From: Picochlorum sp. 'celeri'
Lineage: Eukaryota; Chlorophyta; Trebouxiophyceae
Assembly (NCBI GenBank): GCA_010909725.1
Contig: JAACMV010000004.1
Coordinates: 558,001-622,000 of the forward strand
Length of the DNA: 64,000 bases
Reading direction: 5' to 3'
In this document: positions 13,501 to 24,665 of the stretch, one piece after another
Position numbering within the stretch: position 1 is the first letter of the stretch
Layout: each line of letters starts with the position of its first letter
The notes under the pieces: generated by a model
What the model saw: only the letters and a program-made list of their open reading frames with translations
What the model was told of the DNA's origin: nothing
The model's database searches: none
Program-made: the position numbers and the translations under genes

Positions 13501-16500
13501 TCTTCGAGCGCTCTCTCTTGTGGACTGCCAAGATTAAAAACATTAGCGATGCTCCAAATCAGCGACATATCCTGGAAGTATGGCCATTGAAGCAATGAAC
13601 CCGATAATGCTACCTCTATTGCCATTGTGCTATCAGAAAGAAGTCCAACACTTGCCTCTAGCCGTATGTTAGTATTGGATCCTGCGATTGGTTCCAGACA
13701 ATCTCGATCATTCAGATCCACGTCTGTGGTTAGCATTCGATAGCATGCTGCATTATCTCCTACAATCGAGCAAACAGCTGGAGCAGAGGTGAAATCAATG
13801 ACAGGAATGGAGTAGTTCTTAGAACGGATATCTTTCGTGTTGTCCACACTCCGCTCAAAATTGATGAGCTTTGTGAGGTCCTTTCCCATCAGACTTGATC
13901 GATGCTTTTCTGAGTGCTCAGAAAGTCGTCTTGAGACAGAAAAGCCAGGTGATGCTGGCTCAAGCTGCGATATTTCATACATTTCAGTCCCCATTGATTC
14001 AGGCTCTTTCATTGTTATATCACTCGAAATTTTGTTCAACCTGCAAGCCCAAATAATTGAGAGTCACATGATTCTTTCAAATAATTTCAAGTCCTTAAGA
14101 ATTCCAGGGCATTACCTGTAACCAAGCCGGAGATCTTGCATGTCCACCCTTGTGGTGCAGAAATTCATGTATGTATCGCTAGAATCCAGTGTTATCACAT
14201 TCATTATCATGTTCGCAATGCTGATACGTAGGAACGGTAGCAATTGTGCAGACTCTTCAGATGTTGTATAAATGAACTCAGGTTTGTCCACCATCCACTC
14301 TCTTGGGTGGGCAGCCATGATGCATTCAATCTCAGGCAAGGCCAACGTGAACCTAAAGTTCGTGTTTGCACCTGCAGAGGGACCAAATAACATCCTTTCA
14401 TTGAATCGGACTTCTTTGAAATGGCTGATATCCTCGCCTGATCCCAAAAAATCTCCTAGATTTCCTGAAACAAAATCCATTATGGTCCCATAAACTGGAC
14501 TGGAGAGCAACAAATGGAATTCAGACAGCGAAAGATGCAACTGCTGGTGCCCTTTGTACTCAAACATTACCAGCATTATATTTAAAGGCTCAATGAACTC
14601 ATCTTGCCCCAAAACATCGTATATCTGAAACGATTGATGAGCGTATGTAGTCACGTGATGGAGCCCGTTTTGATTTTTGCCATTTTCCTGCAATATGTGA
14701 TTTACGTCACTACTCATAACAAGATGCAATGCAACCACACTAAATTGCACATACCTTTGAATTTGCAGGAACACGAATAAGAGTACCTGGCAAAATTTTC
14801 ATGTTTACAACGCAGAGCGCAAGTGTTGCGTCATGGACGACATACACTTCGTCCTCATCTGCATCATGTTCTTCTTCTGACTCGGACAAATGTTGCACTT
14901 CGTCCTCAGCCTCTTCGACTGCGGGCTTCATTGGTTCATCTTCTGTTTTATGACCAACAAATCCTCGTATTGCCTTTCCCATCTTATTAAGTGTAGCAGC
15001 TGGCCTTGCTAATATGTTATCCTCCAACCCGTCATGAATTACTCCCTCTGTAAACTTATCTGGCATGTTCAGCACGCCGACATTTGCGTTACTGGAGACT
15101 TTCATGTCATACTGGTCTTCAAACAGCAGAACTCCTGCCATTTTCTCCCTTGGTCCACGACTTTTCTTTCGGCGTTGCTTGGAGGGCTTTACACTTGATT
15201 CCCCAGAATCTTTTTGAGGACCAGTCTCATTTGTTTTCTCTACCTCGGGCACTGCAATTGGCTGCAACTCTGGCTTTCTGCCATTATTTCCCTCCTCATT
15301 TCGCGTTTCTGGCTTCTTTCGTGCCCTATCCCTGCTAAAGTCTGCATATAAATACGTTTTGGCACAGACCAGGCTCTCATTAATTGCATCTTTCAGCAAA
15401 GGTAGTTCAGCATCATCTAGGACTTTGTCTGGTAATGCAGACCCTGGAGTAGCGAGCACTATCTCTTCAATATTAATGTCGAGTACACTCTTCGTTGTCT
15501 GGCCTGTTGGTAGGATGATGTCAATGCTCCTGACGTTAAGAATCAGATTCAATGGCTTCCCCTTAACCTCTGTTTCTACCTCTTTATCAACAGAGGGATT
15601 CTCTTTCTCTGTCAAAGGACTTACTGCATGTGCTATTACTTCAGCCCCGCTCATGGCATCGTTTATGAATCTGAAAAGCAGCAGTATCCTTGGGCTGCTG
15701 ACATTAAGCACCATCATGGGTGCATGTTGGAGTTCATCCACCTTTGCAGTATAATAGACCTCCAGAGCACAAGAATCAGCTCCATTGCTAGGGCTAAGAA
15801 CAAGTTGATGCTCAGCGGACGCCTGTATCCAAAGATGTACTGTATTACGAGTGCCAAGACAATGCAATGCACAGGATACCAAATCATCAAAATCAAACAA
15901 CATACCCTCAGGTCACAAAGGATCAAATTCTCAACTTTCGCAGCCAAATGCAGTCGAATATCATCTGGATGCGAAAACTTGGTGACTGGCTTTTGATTCA
16001 CTGCGAGGCAGCCTTGTTGAAGTTTCAAGGAGAAGAGATCCTGTGACTGGAGCCGCCCAGTCAAATCAACGCCAGCCATATTTACAATCACTTTCAACCC
16101 GTTCTGGTAGCCGCTTGCCTTACCTTCCGACGGTTCCTGCGAGACTGAAGGTGTTCCTCTTGCTATCTCATTGCCTCGAGATACTTGGCTAAGGAAAGAC
16201 GCTAGGCTTGCATTTTGCTTTACTCGGATATAACCTAAGAGTTGGCCAACTTCCACATTCAAATCAGCTGTCTCGACACTATCCGCACCCTTGCCTGACA
16301 CATAGCTGACCTCAAATTGAGATCCACATGTGTCCAGCTCAGAATCGAAGAGAGATGGAAGGTATCTGATTTCTTTGCTGGTTCCAACTTGAACTTGTTG
16401 TCGAAGCATCAGAACAGCTGCTGCTCTTCTCCAAGATTGAACAGATATAGATGGCACCTTAACTCCTAGAACCTCACGCCTGACTGCAACTAAACTCTCA

Positions 16501-19500
16501 AAAATACGTTTAGCCCGGGCAGGAAGTGGTCTCAATACATACGCATGTCTTGCAAGCTCTGACAATTGGAGATCTCGAACAATAATGCCTCTGGCATTGG
16601 CTTTCATACCAATTGATCCCGATTCACCTTTTCGCATAGTCAAATTCAATCCAGATATTCCCACACTGTAGAGTGGAGCTAGCCACTGCGCCCAAACAAA
16701 TGCAGGATCGTTTTTCTTCACAGTCAAACCCCAAGTCTTGAGTGATCGCCTTGGCTTTGATTTATCTACAACCCAAGTTCCAATGAGCCACATTAATGAG
16801 ATTTCTTGAATCTGCAGTTTGACTTGAATGATTGAACGGGAGTTCGCACGTGAATCCTGCACGACGGAATCTGTTTCGCCAGATTTTGACAGTGCATTTC
16901 CAGACTCCTCGACCTTCCTCTTGACAGCATTCATAATGCAGGAAATGTGCGAGATCTGTAGAGGAGAAAGCCACATTTGCACACCTCGAATCAAAACGCC
17001 GATTGAATTCGAAGTTGCACCTGGAACTTGTGGTAGACCAGAGATTCCACTCGCCAAACTTGCCAGCAGCCCATACGACTTGATGAATGGAACAATAGGC
17101 ATGGGGTATCTTCCCTTCTCAAGCATCGCAGTTGCTGGAATTTGACCCATTCCATCCAAATCAATTTGCGATGCTGACAAGCCCGCCGAGCTGGTTCGGG
17201 ACTTGCCTTCTGAGAAATCTAAATGTGGAGTCCTTTCTTCTGCCCCTTTCAAGATGACTGGCATATCTTCTGGATGAGCCCACACTTTCGCCATTGAAGT
17301 GATTTCTAATTGCCGCAATTTTGTCCTGAATCGATTGACACCAGATGCAACTTGCTTGAATTCCCTCGTGTCAGCATCATACACAAAACGTGATGGAGCC
17401 AGTTTTTTTGTTATATCACGCCTCTCCTCTTCTGACAGATATGAAAATACATCAATCATCCCAGATCCCTCGGCCCTTTTCACAGCACAGTTATCAAAAT
17501 AACGTTCGACATTCTCGTTCAGAATGGAGAATTGAATATTTTGCACCACTGCTGTGAGCATATAATGTGTCTCGACAAAATTATCTGCGTCAATCATGGA
17601 GGATGCTGCCTTCGCGGATACATGCTGTGCCTCGCCAGAAATCTGCCCTGCTGATTCGATTGCAGCCTTCTGACTGAGACTGTACTTGTAAGTATACGGC
17701 AGCTGCAGTGCAATACCAGGGCATTGAAGACGAAGGGTCATCCAGGATAAATTTCGATACGTTGTTGTTGCTGTCGATGTCTTGGAACAGGCGTCTTGGA
17801 GCATATCAACGATTGATGGGGCTGTCTCAGAAAGAGGTGGATACTTCCCCTGCATAACACGATATTCCTCTCCAGCCCCTGTCCACCTCCTCAGATATGA
17901 ATTGGAGTTGCGATAAAATCCGAGAAGTTCTAAAACTACCCTGGACCGGTCATCGTGGGCTCTAAATTCTGTGATTCTTGATCCAATAGCTGCAATCTTC
18001 ACATCGATATCTGTTCCACTCGGCTTCCATTGCGTGATCAGTTCTTCCGAAACGCTATCTGATATACTCTCATCCTTAACTAGCAGTCCTCCTTCTCCCT
18101 TGCGGGGAGATATCGAAATTTTGAGGAAAGATACATCGTCAGAGTAAATTGTCTCTGCTCTAACAGTCCCTGTGACTGTATAGCGGGTAAAGTCTGCAGC
18201 TCTACACACCCTATGGCACAGCAGGGATGGACTGGTTGCACTGATGAACGTCAGCTTTCCTGTCTGAGAGTTTGCTGGACCAACTTCGAAAGAGTTGACA
18301 GTGATATTTGCCTCTCCGCCAAGCTGCCACGTCGCATGCGTGTTCTTCAAGCTACACACAAGGAACATAATGTCAGGATGCACAGTACCCTCCATCTTCC
18401 TCCTTGTATCCAATGCAGCACTGATTTTGCTACACGACGCTGATACATGCACATTAAAGGGTTTAGATGATGCATCTTGACTGTCAAGATGCAAAAGAAT
18501 GTCCCTGTCCAATGCATTGCCTGCCATAGCCTGTGTGATTATGTAATCCACCTTTGTCGCAGTAAAATGTTTCAATGCTTTTGAGGACGACAGTGCATGG
18601 TTGTACTGCAATGCCGCCATAAGACGAAAGTGAGCAATTTCTTCCAGCGTCAATCCATCCTCCATCTTGGCCAAATCTTGCAGCCCTGCCTCATCCATGG
18701 CAGCAACAGTATTTCTCTGATACCATCGACGATTAGGATCCCTAAACATGGCTCTTCTCGCAAACTGACCTACATACAGGGGCTGATACAGCAACCGAGC
18801 ACGCCGTCGTGCTTCCATCTTGCTTTGAGGAACTTGCATCCAGACGAGCTTCCTTGCCTCTGCAACCGCAGCACTTCCAGCATGATGCCACCATGCAATC
18901 TCATTCGATGACACTGGAACACGAGGCCTTGTTGACCAATGAGGTTCATATCTGCTATACAAAGAATGACGTCCGAGCAACCTTTCTAATATTCCAAGAG
19001 ATGCAACGTTTATCTCAACCAATAGCGCCTTGATATCCACATTCAAAGACACTGAAAATTTTGAGTGTGGTCGCCGCACCACTTCCTTCAAGCATCTTGG
19101 ATTCCACTCTTGAGCAATCTGATCCTCCTCATCCGACTCTTCCTCCGAATCCTCATCCTCCGTTACATCATCTTCATCTCGAGATGCTCTTTCTTGAGTC
19201 GATGATGATGCTTCATCCCCAGGTAATGATGCTTGCTCTGCAGTTCTTTCAACTGCTTCCAAACCTGGAGGAATAACTTGGAGGACAACCGACAATTCCC
19301 ATTGCTCGATCACTCGATGCGCTTCCTCCTCAGCTAGATCTAAATTGACGCCCGAGCTCACATCAAATTGGTTGGCAAACTTGTATCCCTTGGTACCCTT
19401 CAACTTTTCAAGCTTCTTCTTCTCAGATGACTCTCCCAACTTTGAGTACTTGGGGAACGAAAAGGCACTCACCCGACTCTCAGACGAGCTTCGATTATCC

Positions 19501-20534
19501 ACACTACCCCATGTATCAGGATACGTCAACAGATCCAGTGAAACCCCAGCAATATTGAGACTCGTACTTGAAATCCTCTCTAACGATTTCTTTGACATGA
19601 AGAATGTTGGAAGGGCAACCATCGCATCAGTCCACGAGCCAAACCGAACATCTTCATCCTGAATATCAAACGACGATATCTTCTCTTTCGTGACCGGCTC
19701 CAACAGCACCCTCCTCAACGACAGACACACGCCATCCCGACCAGAGTACTTGCACTGCGATGGCCTGGGTCCTGGCTCACCATGTTGCATATAATACAGA
19801 GACGTATTCGCTAATTCCACATGAACACATTGAATCGCAAACTGAATAATTCCATACAAGACAGAGCTCTTCATCTGATCAATATACCCTCCAATAAGCG
19901 GAATACTATACCCACGCCGCACTGGGTCTTGGCTAGACACACCCCACAGCACCTCATCAATAAGCCGCAACGCCCTCTGCCTCTCACTCGACGCCAAATT
20001 TTCTCTTTCCTTCTTTTTCTTCACATGACAGACATCCTCCTGCACCCATAATATATATATGTAAATGAGTATCACTCATGTGCATCCTCATGGTGGTTGA
20101 ATTCATCACACCTTTTCAGCTGGAGACATCCACATCTGCTGCGCAGATACCCTCGTCCCACGAAGAACCAATCGAATAGGCTCCTTCCACGACGGCACCG
20201 ACAGTTCCACGGAATCCACCCGAACATCAGTCACCTGTGTCCCCATCCCATACAGCATCTCTAGTATACTCTTCTTCACAACCACCTCATGCGCCGTGAT
20301 CCGACCCTCCTCTTCATACACCAACCCTTCCTTATACCCATCACTCACTCGTCGAATCAACGCCCCCATCCCCATCACCAACACCCGCTGAATCATTCTA
20401 AACCTCTTGGCAACAACCACCCCCACCGCCCCCACTGCTGTGCTGACTACCGCCAACACAGCAGAATAATACATCAAAACTATCAATATATGAATCATGA
20501 TGATGATGATGAAAATATACCCGAAATCAAACAC
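4527..20534 (-). CDS. VPS13: VPS13-type bridge-like lipid transfer protein (seven exons)
   Basis: Complement of join(4527..7594, 7672..12236, 12304..14040, 14116..14687, 14755..15822, 15906..20039, 20112..20534); total 15,567 nt, 5,188 aa, with all six introns (67-83 bp) keeping frame. VPS13 proteins form long hydrophobic grooves that move phospholipids between membranes at contact sites. Visible parts: a very hydrophobic N-terminus (about residues 5-42) before a chorein-like start; long RBG-type repeat region; an IQ-like motif (VIQRHWREYY) near 2396; several VAB/SHR-BD repeats marked by N-x-[ST]-G (IQNQSG, LNNRTG, IENQTG) at about 2700-3750; one C2 domain spanning the last junction (about 4100-4200) and a second at about 4325-4440; VPS13_C/ATG2-like region; PH-like C-terminus at about 5040-5150. 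Odd: an N-terminal membrane segment is not typical of yeast or human VPS13. The first ATG was used; later Met codons at about residues 13 and 21 are alternatives. Confidence 0.9.
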
Positions 20535-21074
20535 AAAATCTGTATTCCCTTCACCACAACATAAAACCGTTACGACGACTGAACACTGACGCTGATGACA
20601 CCCTGACCATTGCTATGCCACCACCATCAACAATATTTTATTTACTACTCGTAATTCCACCGTCGTCACTAGAAAACCTTGGGGAGCTGTATCATTCAGA
20701 ATTATTTCTGACTGTCAAGTACACGATATGCTCCATGCCGTATACACTCACCAATGCAATGCCATTGAAACAACAATGAATTTATATACTGCATACACGG
20801 TGCATCCGAGACGCTTGGAATGCATGAAACCCGTACCAAACATTGTTCTTTAAAAAATCCTGCTCTGGCGATCTACGTTCCGATCAAAGGTATTCTTTGA
20901 TAGGAACGTATGTACATTGCGCATGTTTTCGACACATGTTGTAAAAACATTGCCATATTTGTGCATTTTTTCAAGCTTGAGGATCCATCACTCATTCATT
21001 AATGAATGCAGTCGTACATACTTTTTTTTAAAACACGATAGCAAGAAGACTGCGGTGGATACTCCACAGAGACC
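20535..21074. promoter_or_regulatory. Divergent intergenic region between VPS13 and TFIIF-beta
   Basis: Shared upstream region of two divergent genes (540 bp). It holds one clear long hairpin at 20874-20910, listed separately. Its left part (to about 20625) has a diverged second copy at about 22152-22262. No coding sequence is seen. Confidence 0.5.
20874..20910. repeat. Imperfect inverted repeat, 16-nt arms
   Basis: Arms 20874-20889 and 20895-20910 (beginning tacgttcc and ending ggaacgta) pair with a single mismatch around a 5-nt loop. It lies in the divergent promoter region of VPS13 and TFIIF-beta. It could be a protein-binding site or an RNA hairpin; the sequence alone does not decide. 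Confidence 0.6.
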
Positions 21075-21965
21075 ATGCTGGTTGACCAGTCGATGAATAA
21101 AAACGCACCCTTGGTACCAGCAGCTGAAGAAAACGCTGTCGAATTGGGAGTAAAACATGCTGGAAGAAAAGTGTGGTTGATCAAGGTACCAGAATTTGTA
21201 GCCAAGGAGTGGAGGCGTGCCTGTCACGACACGACATCCTCTGCCCCCAGAAAACCTTCTCAGCAGGATGATCCCGCCGATGACAATGGTCTCACAACAG
21301 AAGACCAACAACATAAACAAAAACCGGACAGAACTACGGTGACGATGCGGCAGCAAGGCGAGTCTCCCGTCATCTTGGGCACATTGTCCATTGGGCAGGG
21401 GGTCACCCTGCGTTTATCTGATTCGTTCGAGGGGACCAAGGAGCTTCCAAAGGAATACAACCTCGTGAATAATGCTCGAGCTGGGCCATCCATGATGGTC
21501 TTCTCGGACGATGGGGATGGACTGTACAGGTCTGTTGAAGGTATTGTCCAACACCGGTTGGATGTGAATGCTCGTGATATTCAGGATGCGTATCGGCGGG
21601 TGTCGAGGGAGCGATTTAAACGAGAAGCAGAAGGAGGGTCTCGGAAGAAGCGCACGGTCAAGATGATGACGGATAGTAAGATTATTGATATTAGAAAGCC
21701 AGTGGGGGCTGTGCAGAAGAAGAAAGAGCGCAAGGATACCTTGTTATTAGAGAAGCGGGTTGCCATGGATAAAAAGGAATTGCTTCCTGTTTTATTCCGG
21801 TTGTTTCAGAGACAATCTCAGTGGACGTTTACGCAGCTGCAAAAGGAGACGAATCAGCCAACCCAGCATTTGAAGAGTGTGTTGGGGGAGATTGCAATGC
21901 AGAATAAGGCTGGCCCATACAAGGACATGTGGGAATTAAGCAAGGAGAGCAAAGTGCATGTGTAA
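21075..21965 (+). CDS. GTF2F2: Transcription initiation factor IIF subunit beta (RAP30)
   Basis: 296 aa, uninterrupted. It is the small subunit of TFIIF, which binds RNA polymerase II and recruits it to promoters. The N-terminal dimerisation domain is recognisable from KVWLIKVPEFVAKEW (about residues 32-46) and the later SVEGIVQHRLDV block. The C-terminal winged helix is recognisable from MDKKELLPVLFRLFQRQ (about 234-250) through KTMWELS-like KDMWELSKES at the end. The middle is lysine/arginine-rich. Length is slightly above the human protein (249 aa) because of a Gln/Asp/Thr-rich insert at about 50-95. The final 108 coding bases and the 3' flank are duplicated at 24875-24984. Confidence 0.93.
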   Translation: MLVDQSMNKNAPLVPAAEENAVELGVKHAGRKVWLIKVPEFVAKEWRRACHDTTSSAPRKPSQQDDPADDNGLTTEDQQHKQKPDRTTVTMRQQGESPVILGTLSIGQGVTLRLSDSFEGTKELPKEYNLVNNARAGPSMMVFSDDGDGLYRSVEGIVQHRLDVNARDIQDAYRRVSRERFKREAEGGSRKKRTVKMMTDSKIIDIRKPVGAVQKKKERKDTLLLEKRVAMDKKELLPVLFRLFQRQSQWTFTQLQKETNQPTQHLKSVLGEIAMQNKAGPYKDMWELSKESKVHV

Positions 21966-22077
21966 TAATTATTTGGTATGTATGTAATATCGTAGTAGCA
22001 GTAGTAGGTATATGGATGATGCCGGACATGATGGTAGCGAGGCTACCAGGAATTCGACAAGGAGGCCTTTGGGGAGA
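21858..22077 (+). repeat. Direct repeat copy 1 (TFIIF-beta tail to CLC-like start)
   Basis: These 220 bp match 24875-25091 with two substitutions and a 3-bp difference in a (gta)n-like tract. The repeat contains the end of TFIIF-beta, its 3' flank and a copy of the first 66 bp of the CLC gene (22012-22077). It is the right end of the first block of a tandem duplication. Confidence 0.95.
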
Positions 22078-22397
22078 CTGACTGCCGCCAACACAGCAGA
22101 ATAATATATCAAAACTATCAGTATATGAATCATGATGATATGAATATACCCACAACAAAGCTCAGACCCTCTATATCATACACGAGTCGTGAGAAGAAAC
22201 ACCAAACCGTTACAAAGGGAACAACACAGTGGTGCTGATGGGATCTCATTGCCATGCACCCTATATACACATCAAGGAGGAGTCCTCCTGGAGGACCGGA
22301 CAGGTCGTGCATCACCCGGCACTAGATCAAAGTGATTCGAAATCTGAAAACGAGGCATACCTGCAAAAGAGCATGCTCGGAGGCAATCTGAAAACCA
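21966..22397. other. Intergenic: TFIIF-beta 3' flank and duplication junction
   Basis: It holds the TFIIF-beta 3' flank, an orphan copy of the CLC 5' end (22012-22077), the duplication junction at 22077/22078, and a diverged copy of VPS13 exon 1 sequence (22078-22151). The remainder to 22397 has no recognisable gene; it precedes the stop of the Diedel-like gene. Confidence 0.7.
22078..22151 (-). pseudogene. Truncated copy of VPS13 first exon
   Basis: These 74 bp match 20443-20522 (start of the VPS13 coding exon and its leader) with about three substitutions and a 6-bp loss in the ATG/GAT microsatellite. It abuts the end of direct repeat copy 1 exactly, as expected for a tandem duplication junction. 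It is too short to encode anything useful. Confidence 0.85.
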
Positions 22398-23117
22398 TCA
22401 GAGATGCCATGATGCCATGGAGACCAGGGCCACCATGCACAGTCCCACCAAGCTCCATGATCCCAGCACAGGAGGAGCATAGCTGGTCTCGCTATTCTGC
22501 AGATCGCTGTCAAATTCCGACATGCTCACGCGGCCATCACCGTCAGCGTCCATTTGGGACATGATCTGGTCTGCTGTCATGCCCACTGCAGTGCAGTTGA
22601 GGGTGGAGCAGATCTCGCCGGATGTCAGCACGCTGTTTGCATCGGTATCAAAGCATCCGAGCCAGTCCTTGATCTGCTGGGGCTCGGTCAGAGACGAGGC
22701 GTTATACTTGGCCACCACACTATCCAGGCAAGTCTGTGTGGAGGATCTGAAAGGTGAGGCTGTGGTGTTGTCAGCCATCGTATCAGTGATGGACCCTTGG
22801 GAATTTGACGCCAACAACTGCCTCCTCCGTTGCCTGATCCCATACTTTTCGCAGTACTCCTGAGGACGGCCTCTTACTACCCAATGGCTTTGACGACACC
22901 CTCCGGCACAGTTGCATCCGAAGATATTACACGATCCCTTCCCGCAGTACCACCCTGAAACTCTTGTGCAATCACGACAGATAAACTGGCAAGATTCAAT
23001 AAGCTCGTCACAACGGAACGGATATTCATAAGGTCTGCAGCAGTCTGCACGGCAGTGCTTCACTGCAGCGAGTGCGAGAACTGCACACAACAGCCACGTA
23101 TCACTGAGACGCATCAT
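22398..23117 (-). CDS. Secreted/anchored Cys-rich protein with Diedel-like block and two EF-hands
   Basis: 239 aa. A signal peptide (about 1-24, hydrophobic core LLCAVLALAAV) is followed by a Cys-dense block at about 26-95 that starts with CC and contains YCGKGSCNIFGCNCAGGC. This signature closely resembles what I recall of the insect Diedel cytokine family (Pfam Diedel). Next come an Asn/Ser/Thr-rich linker with RRRQ sites, then a paired EF-hand: a degenerate loop DTDANSVLTSGE and a canonical loop DADGDGRVSMSE. The last 20 residues are hydrophobic after a small-residue stretch, consistent with a GPI signal or a membrane anchor. It diverges from the EF-hand gene at 23748. The family assignment is from memory of the motif; the function here is unknown. 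Confidence 0.75.
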   Translation of the reverse strand: MMRLSDTWLLCAVLALAAVKHCRADCCRPYEYPFRCDELIESCQFICRDCTRVSGWYCGKGSCNIFGCNCAGGCRQSHWVVRGRPQEYCEKYGIRQRRRQLLASNSQGSITDTMADNTTASPFRSSTQTCLDSVVAKYNASSLTEPQQIKDWLGCFDTDANSVLTSGEICSTLNCTAVGMTADQIMSQMDADGDGRVSMSEFDSDLQNSETSYAPPVLGSWSLVGLCMVALVSMASWHL

Positions 23118-23747
23118 GTGATCGAATTTATCTTCTTTTTCTTGTTTTCAAAAACAAATACCCTTGAATTTGTATTTTTTGACCCGGCTTTTGTGGGGCC
23201 GGTTCGCAGGTTGTGCTTCGCCAAAGGGATTGTGGAGGATCAATCCCTTCGTATGGGAGGCCCGATGGGATGAACGCAAAGATAGGCTAGGTTACGTCAC
23301 TAGACGTCCGTCATCTAATCGGGCCTTCCTTCGAGCCGGATCGATTGGCAGGAATCTTGCACGAGGGCACGCCGGCAACCCTGGCGCGGAGTATTGTTAT
23401 TGAAAAAATAGACTATATATTTGTTTTCCAATTTTCTTGTGGGCAAACAAGCCATCCATAAAGGCGCGTTCTTTGATGTGTCGTTACGCACGCAGGCGTG
23501 TGGGCTTGTCCTGGTAGTGTCGTTGAGCAGCAACTGGACCCCATCATTGGGGTATTATTGCTGTCTTTTGTTTCAAATATAATATATACATGATAGTAAT
23601 TGATTGCTTCGTTGCTGGTGTTTGCAGACACTTGCTCACTCGCACCGTCTGCAATACAACCAAGGGTGAGAAGAACATTGAGAAAAGGACACCGAGGCAG
23701 AGATCAGGCATCGGCCCCTGGACCAGAAGATTCGACAGTGGTACGAT
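23118..23747. promoter_or_regulatory. Divergent intergenic region with nested inverted repeats
   Basis: A 630-bp region between two divergent EF-hand genes. It contains a perfect 9-bp stem (23224-23232 with 23241-23249, loop 8) and an outer pair (23258-23266 with 23318-23326), with shorter ccggct/agccgg arms further out. No coding sequence is convincing. Confidence 0.5.
23224..23249. repeat. Perfect hairpin, 9-bp stem, 8-nt loop
   Basis: Arms aagggattg and caatccctt are exact complements. The hairpin lies within the shared upstream region of the two EF-hand genes. Confidence 0.6.
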
Positions 23748-24665
23748 ATGAGTAGCCCCTACCCGGCACAAGGTGATGACGATAAGGATGGGCCCACGCC
23801 TGGACTGGGAAAGTCCTCCCCCAGGCCGCCCCCTGTGGCATATGAGAAGGGTGATACTGTGGTGGACGTGGAGTCGTTGCTCCGCTCCTGCAGCGCCAAG
23901 GGCCTGTCTGCAAAGCTGACTGACCGCATCCGGGAGGCGGATGTGGACCGGGACGGCGTGCTGTCTGTGGACGAGCTTGTGGAGGTGATGCGGCGTGAGA
24001 TGCAGGCGGTGTCCGACCGGAAGCTGTTCCGCAACATCCTGCTTGCCCTTTTTGTGGCGGTGCTGGTGCTGATTGCAACTCTATGTGGCACAGTGTATGC
24101 CATCGTCGACCTGAGCAAGGAGGTGAAGAACGATGACGGGGTGCTGGTATCCTCGTCCTCTGGTGATGTCATGTCAACAGGCTCTGCCCAGGAGACGGTG
24201 ACTGTTGGTCCAGAGCTGCTGGCTCTGCTCGACTTCCCCGAATCCCTCAGCAATGTTCACTCATTGGTCATTCCTGCCATGGGAGGTGATGAGACGACGG
24301 TGTACAAGATTGCAAAACTCACCTCGTCGCCTGGCACAGGTTCCATGAATATTGCCACAGTGGACGGCACACTGCTGCTCGTGAACCAGTCTGGCGTGTA
24401 CGAGGGCTCCGATGGATACGTCCCTATATTTGAAATGTCTGATCGCCGCCGTAAGCTGCTGATCGAAAACGTCGAGGGACCAGGTTCCCAAGGAGCACCA
24501 AATCTTGTTGTGAGTGTGGGATCTGGGACCAGATCCAGCTCTGGTGAGAAATGTTACGCTTGTCTTCAATGGTGCTCAGAAGTACACGTGTTTACACCAG
24601 GAGGCTTCATAGAAGATTGGCGGGATTGTATCGAGACAATGTGTCGTCATAAGTTTTGTCGATAA
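23748..24665 (+). CDS. EF-hand type II membrane protein with Cys-rich tail
   Basis: 305 aa. A Pro-rich cytosolic N-terminus is followed by one clear EF-hand loop, DVDRDGVLSVDE (residues 65-76), preceded by a weaker helix-loop. A single membrane segment lies at about 94-121 (LFRNILLALFVAVLVL...), then an ectodomain of about 180 residues. The last 38 residues hold a Cys cluster (CYACLQWC ... CIETMCRHKFC). There is no signal peptide, so a signal-anchor (N-in) topology is inferred. The composition is visibly GC-richer than the flanking genes. I recognise no named family; similar EF-hand plus TM proteins occur in several algae. It is divergent with the Diedel-like gene and both sit within the same inserted segment. 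Confidence 0.72.
   Translation: MSSPYPAQGDDDKDGPTPGLGKSSPRPPPVAYEKGDTVVDVESLLRSCSAKGLSAKLTDRIREADVDRDGVLSVDELVEVMRREMQAVSDRKLFRNILLALFVAVLVLIATLCGTVYAIVDLSKEVKNDDGVLVSSSSGDVMSTGSAQETVTVGPELLALLDFPESLSNVHSLVIPAMGGDETTVYKIAKLTSSPGTGSMNIATVDGTLLLVNQSGVYEGSDGYVPIFEMSDRRRKLLIENVEGPGSQGAPNLVVSVGSGTRSSSGEKCYACLQWCSEVHVFTPGGFIEDWRDCIETMCRHKFCR

Noticed and set aside
22012..22077. A second CLC gene start
   Set aside because: Only the first 66 bp are present and then the sequence switches to VPS13 exon 1 at the duplication junction.
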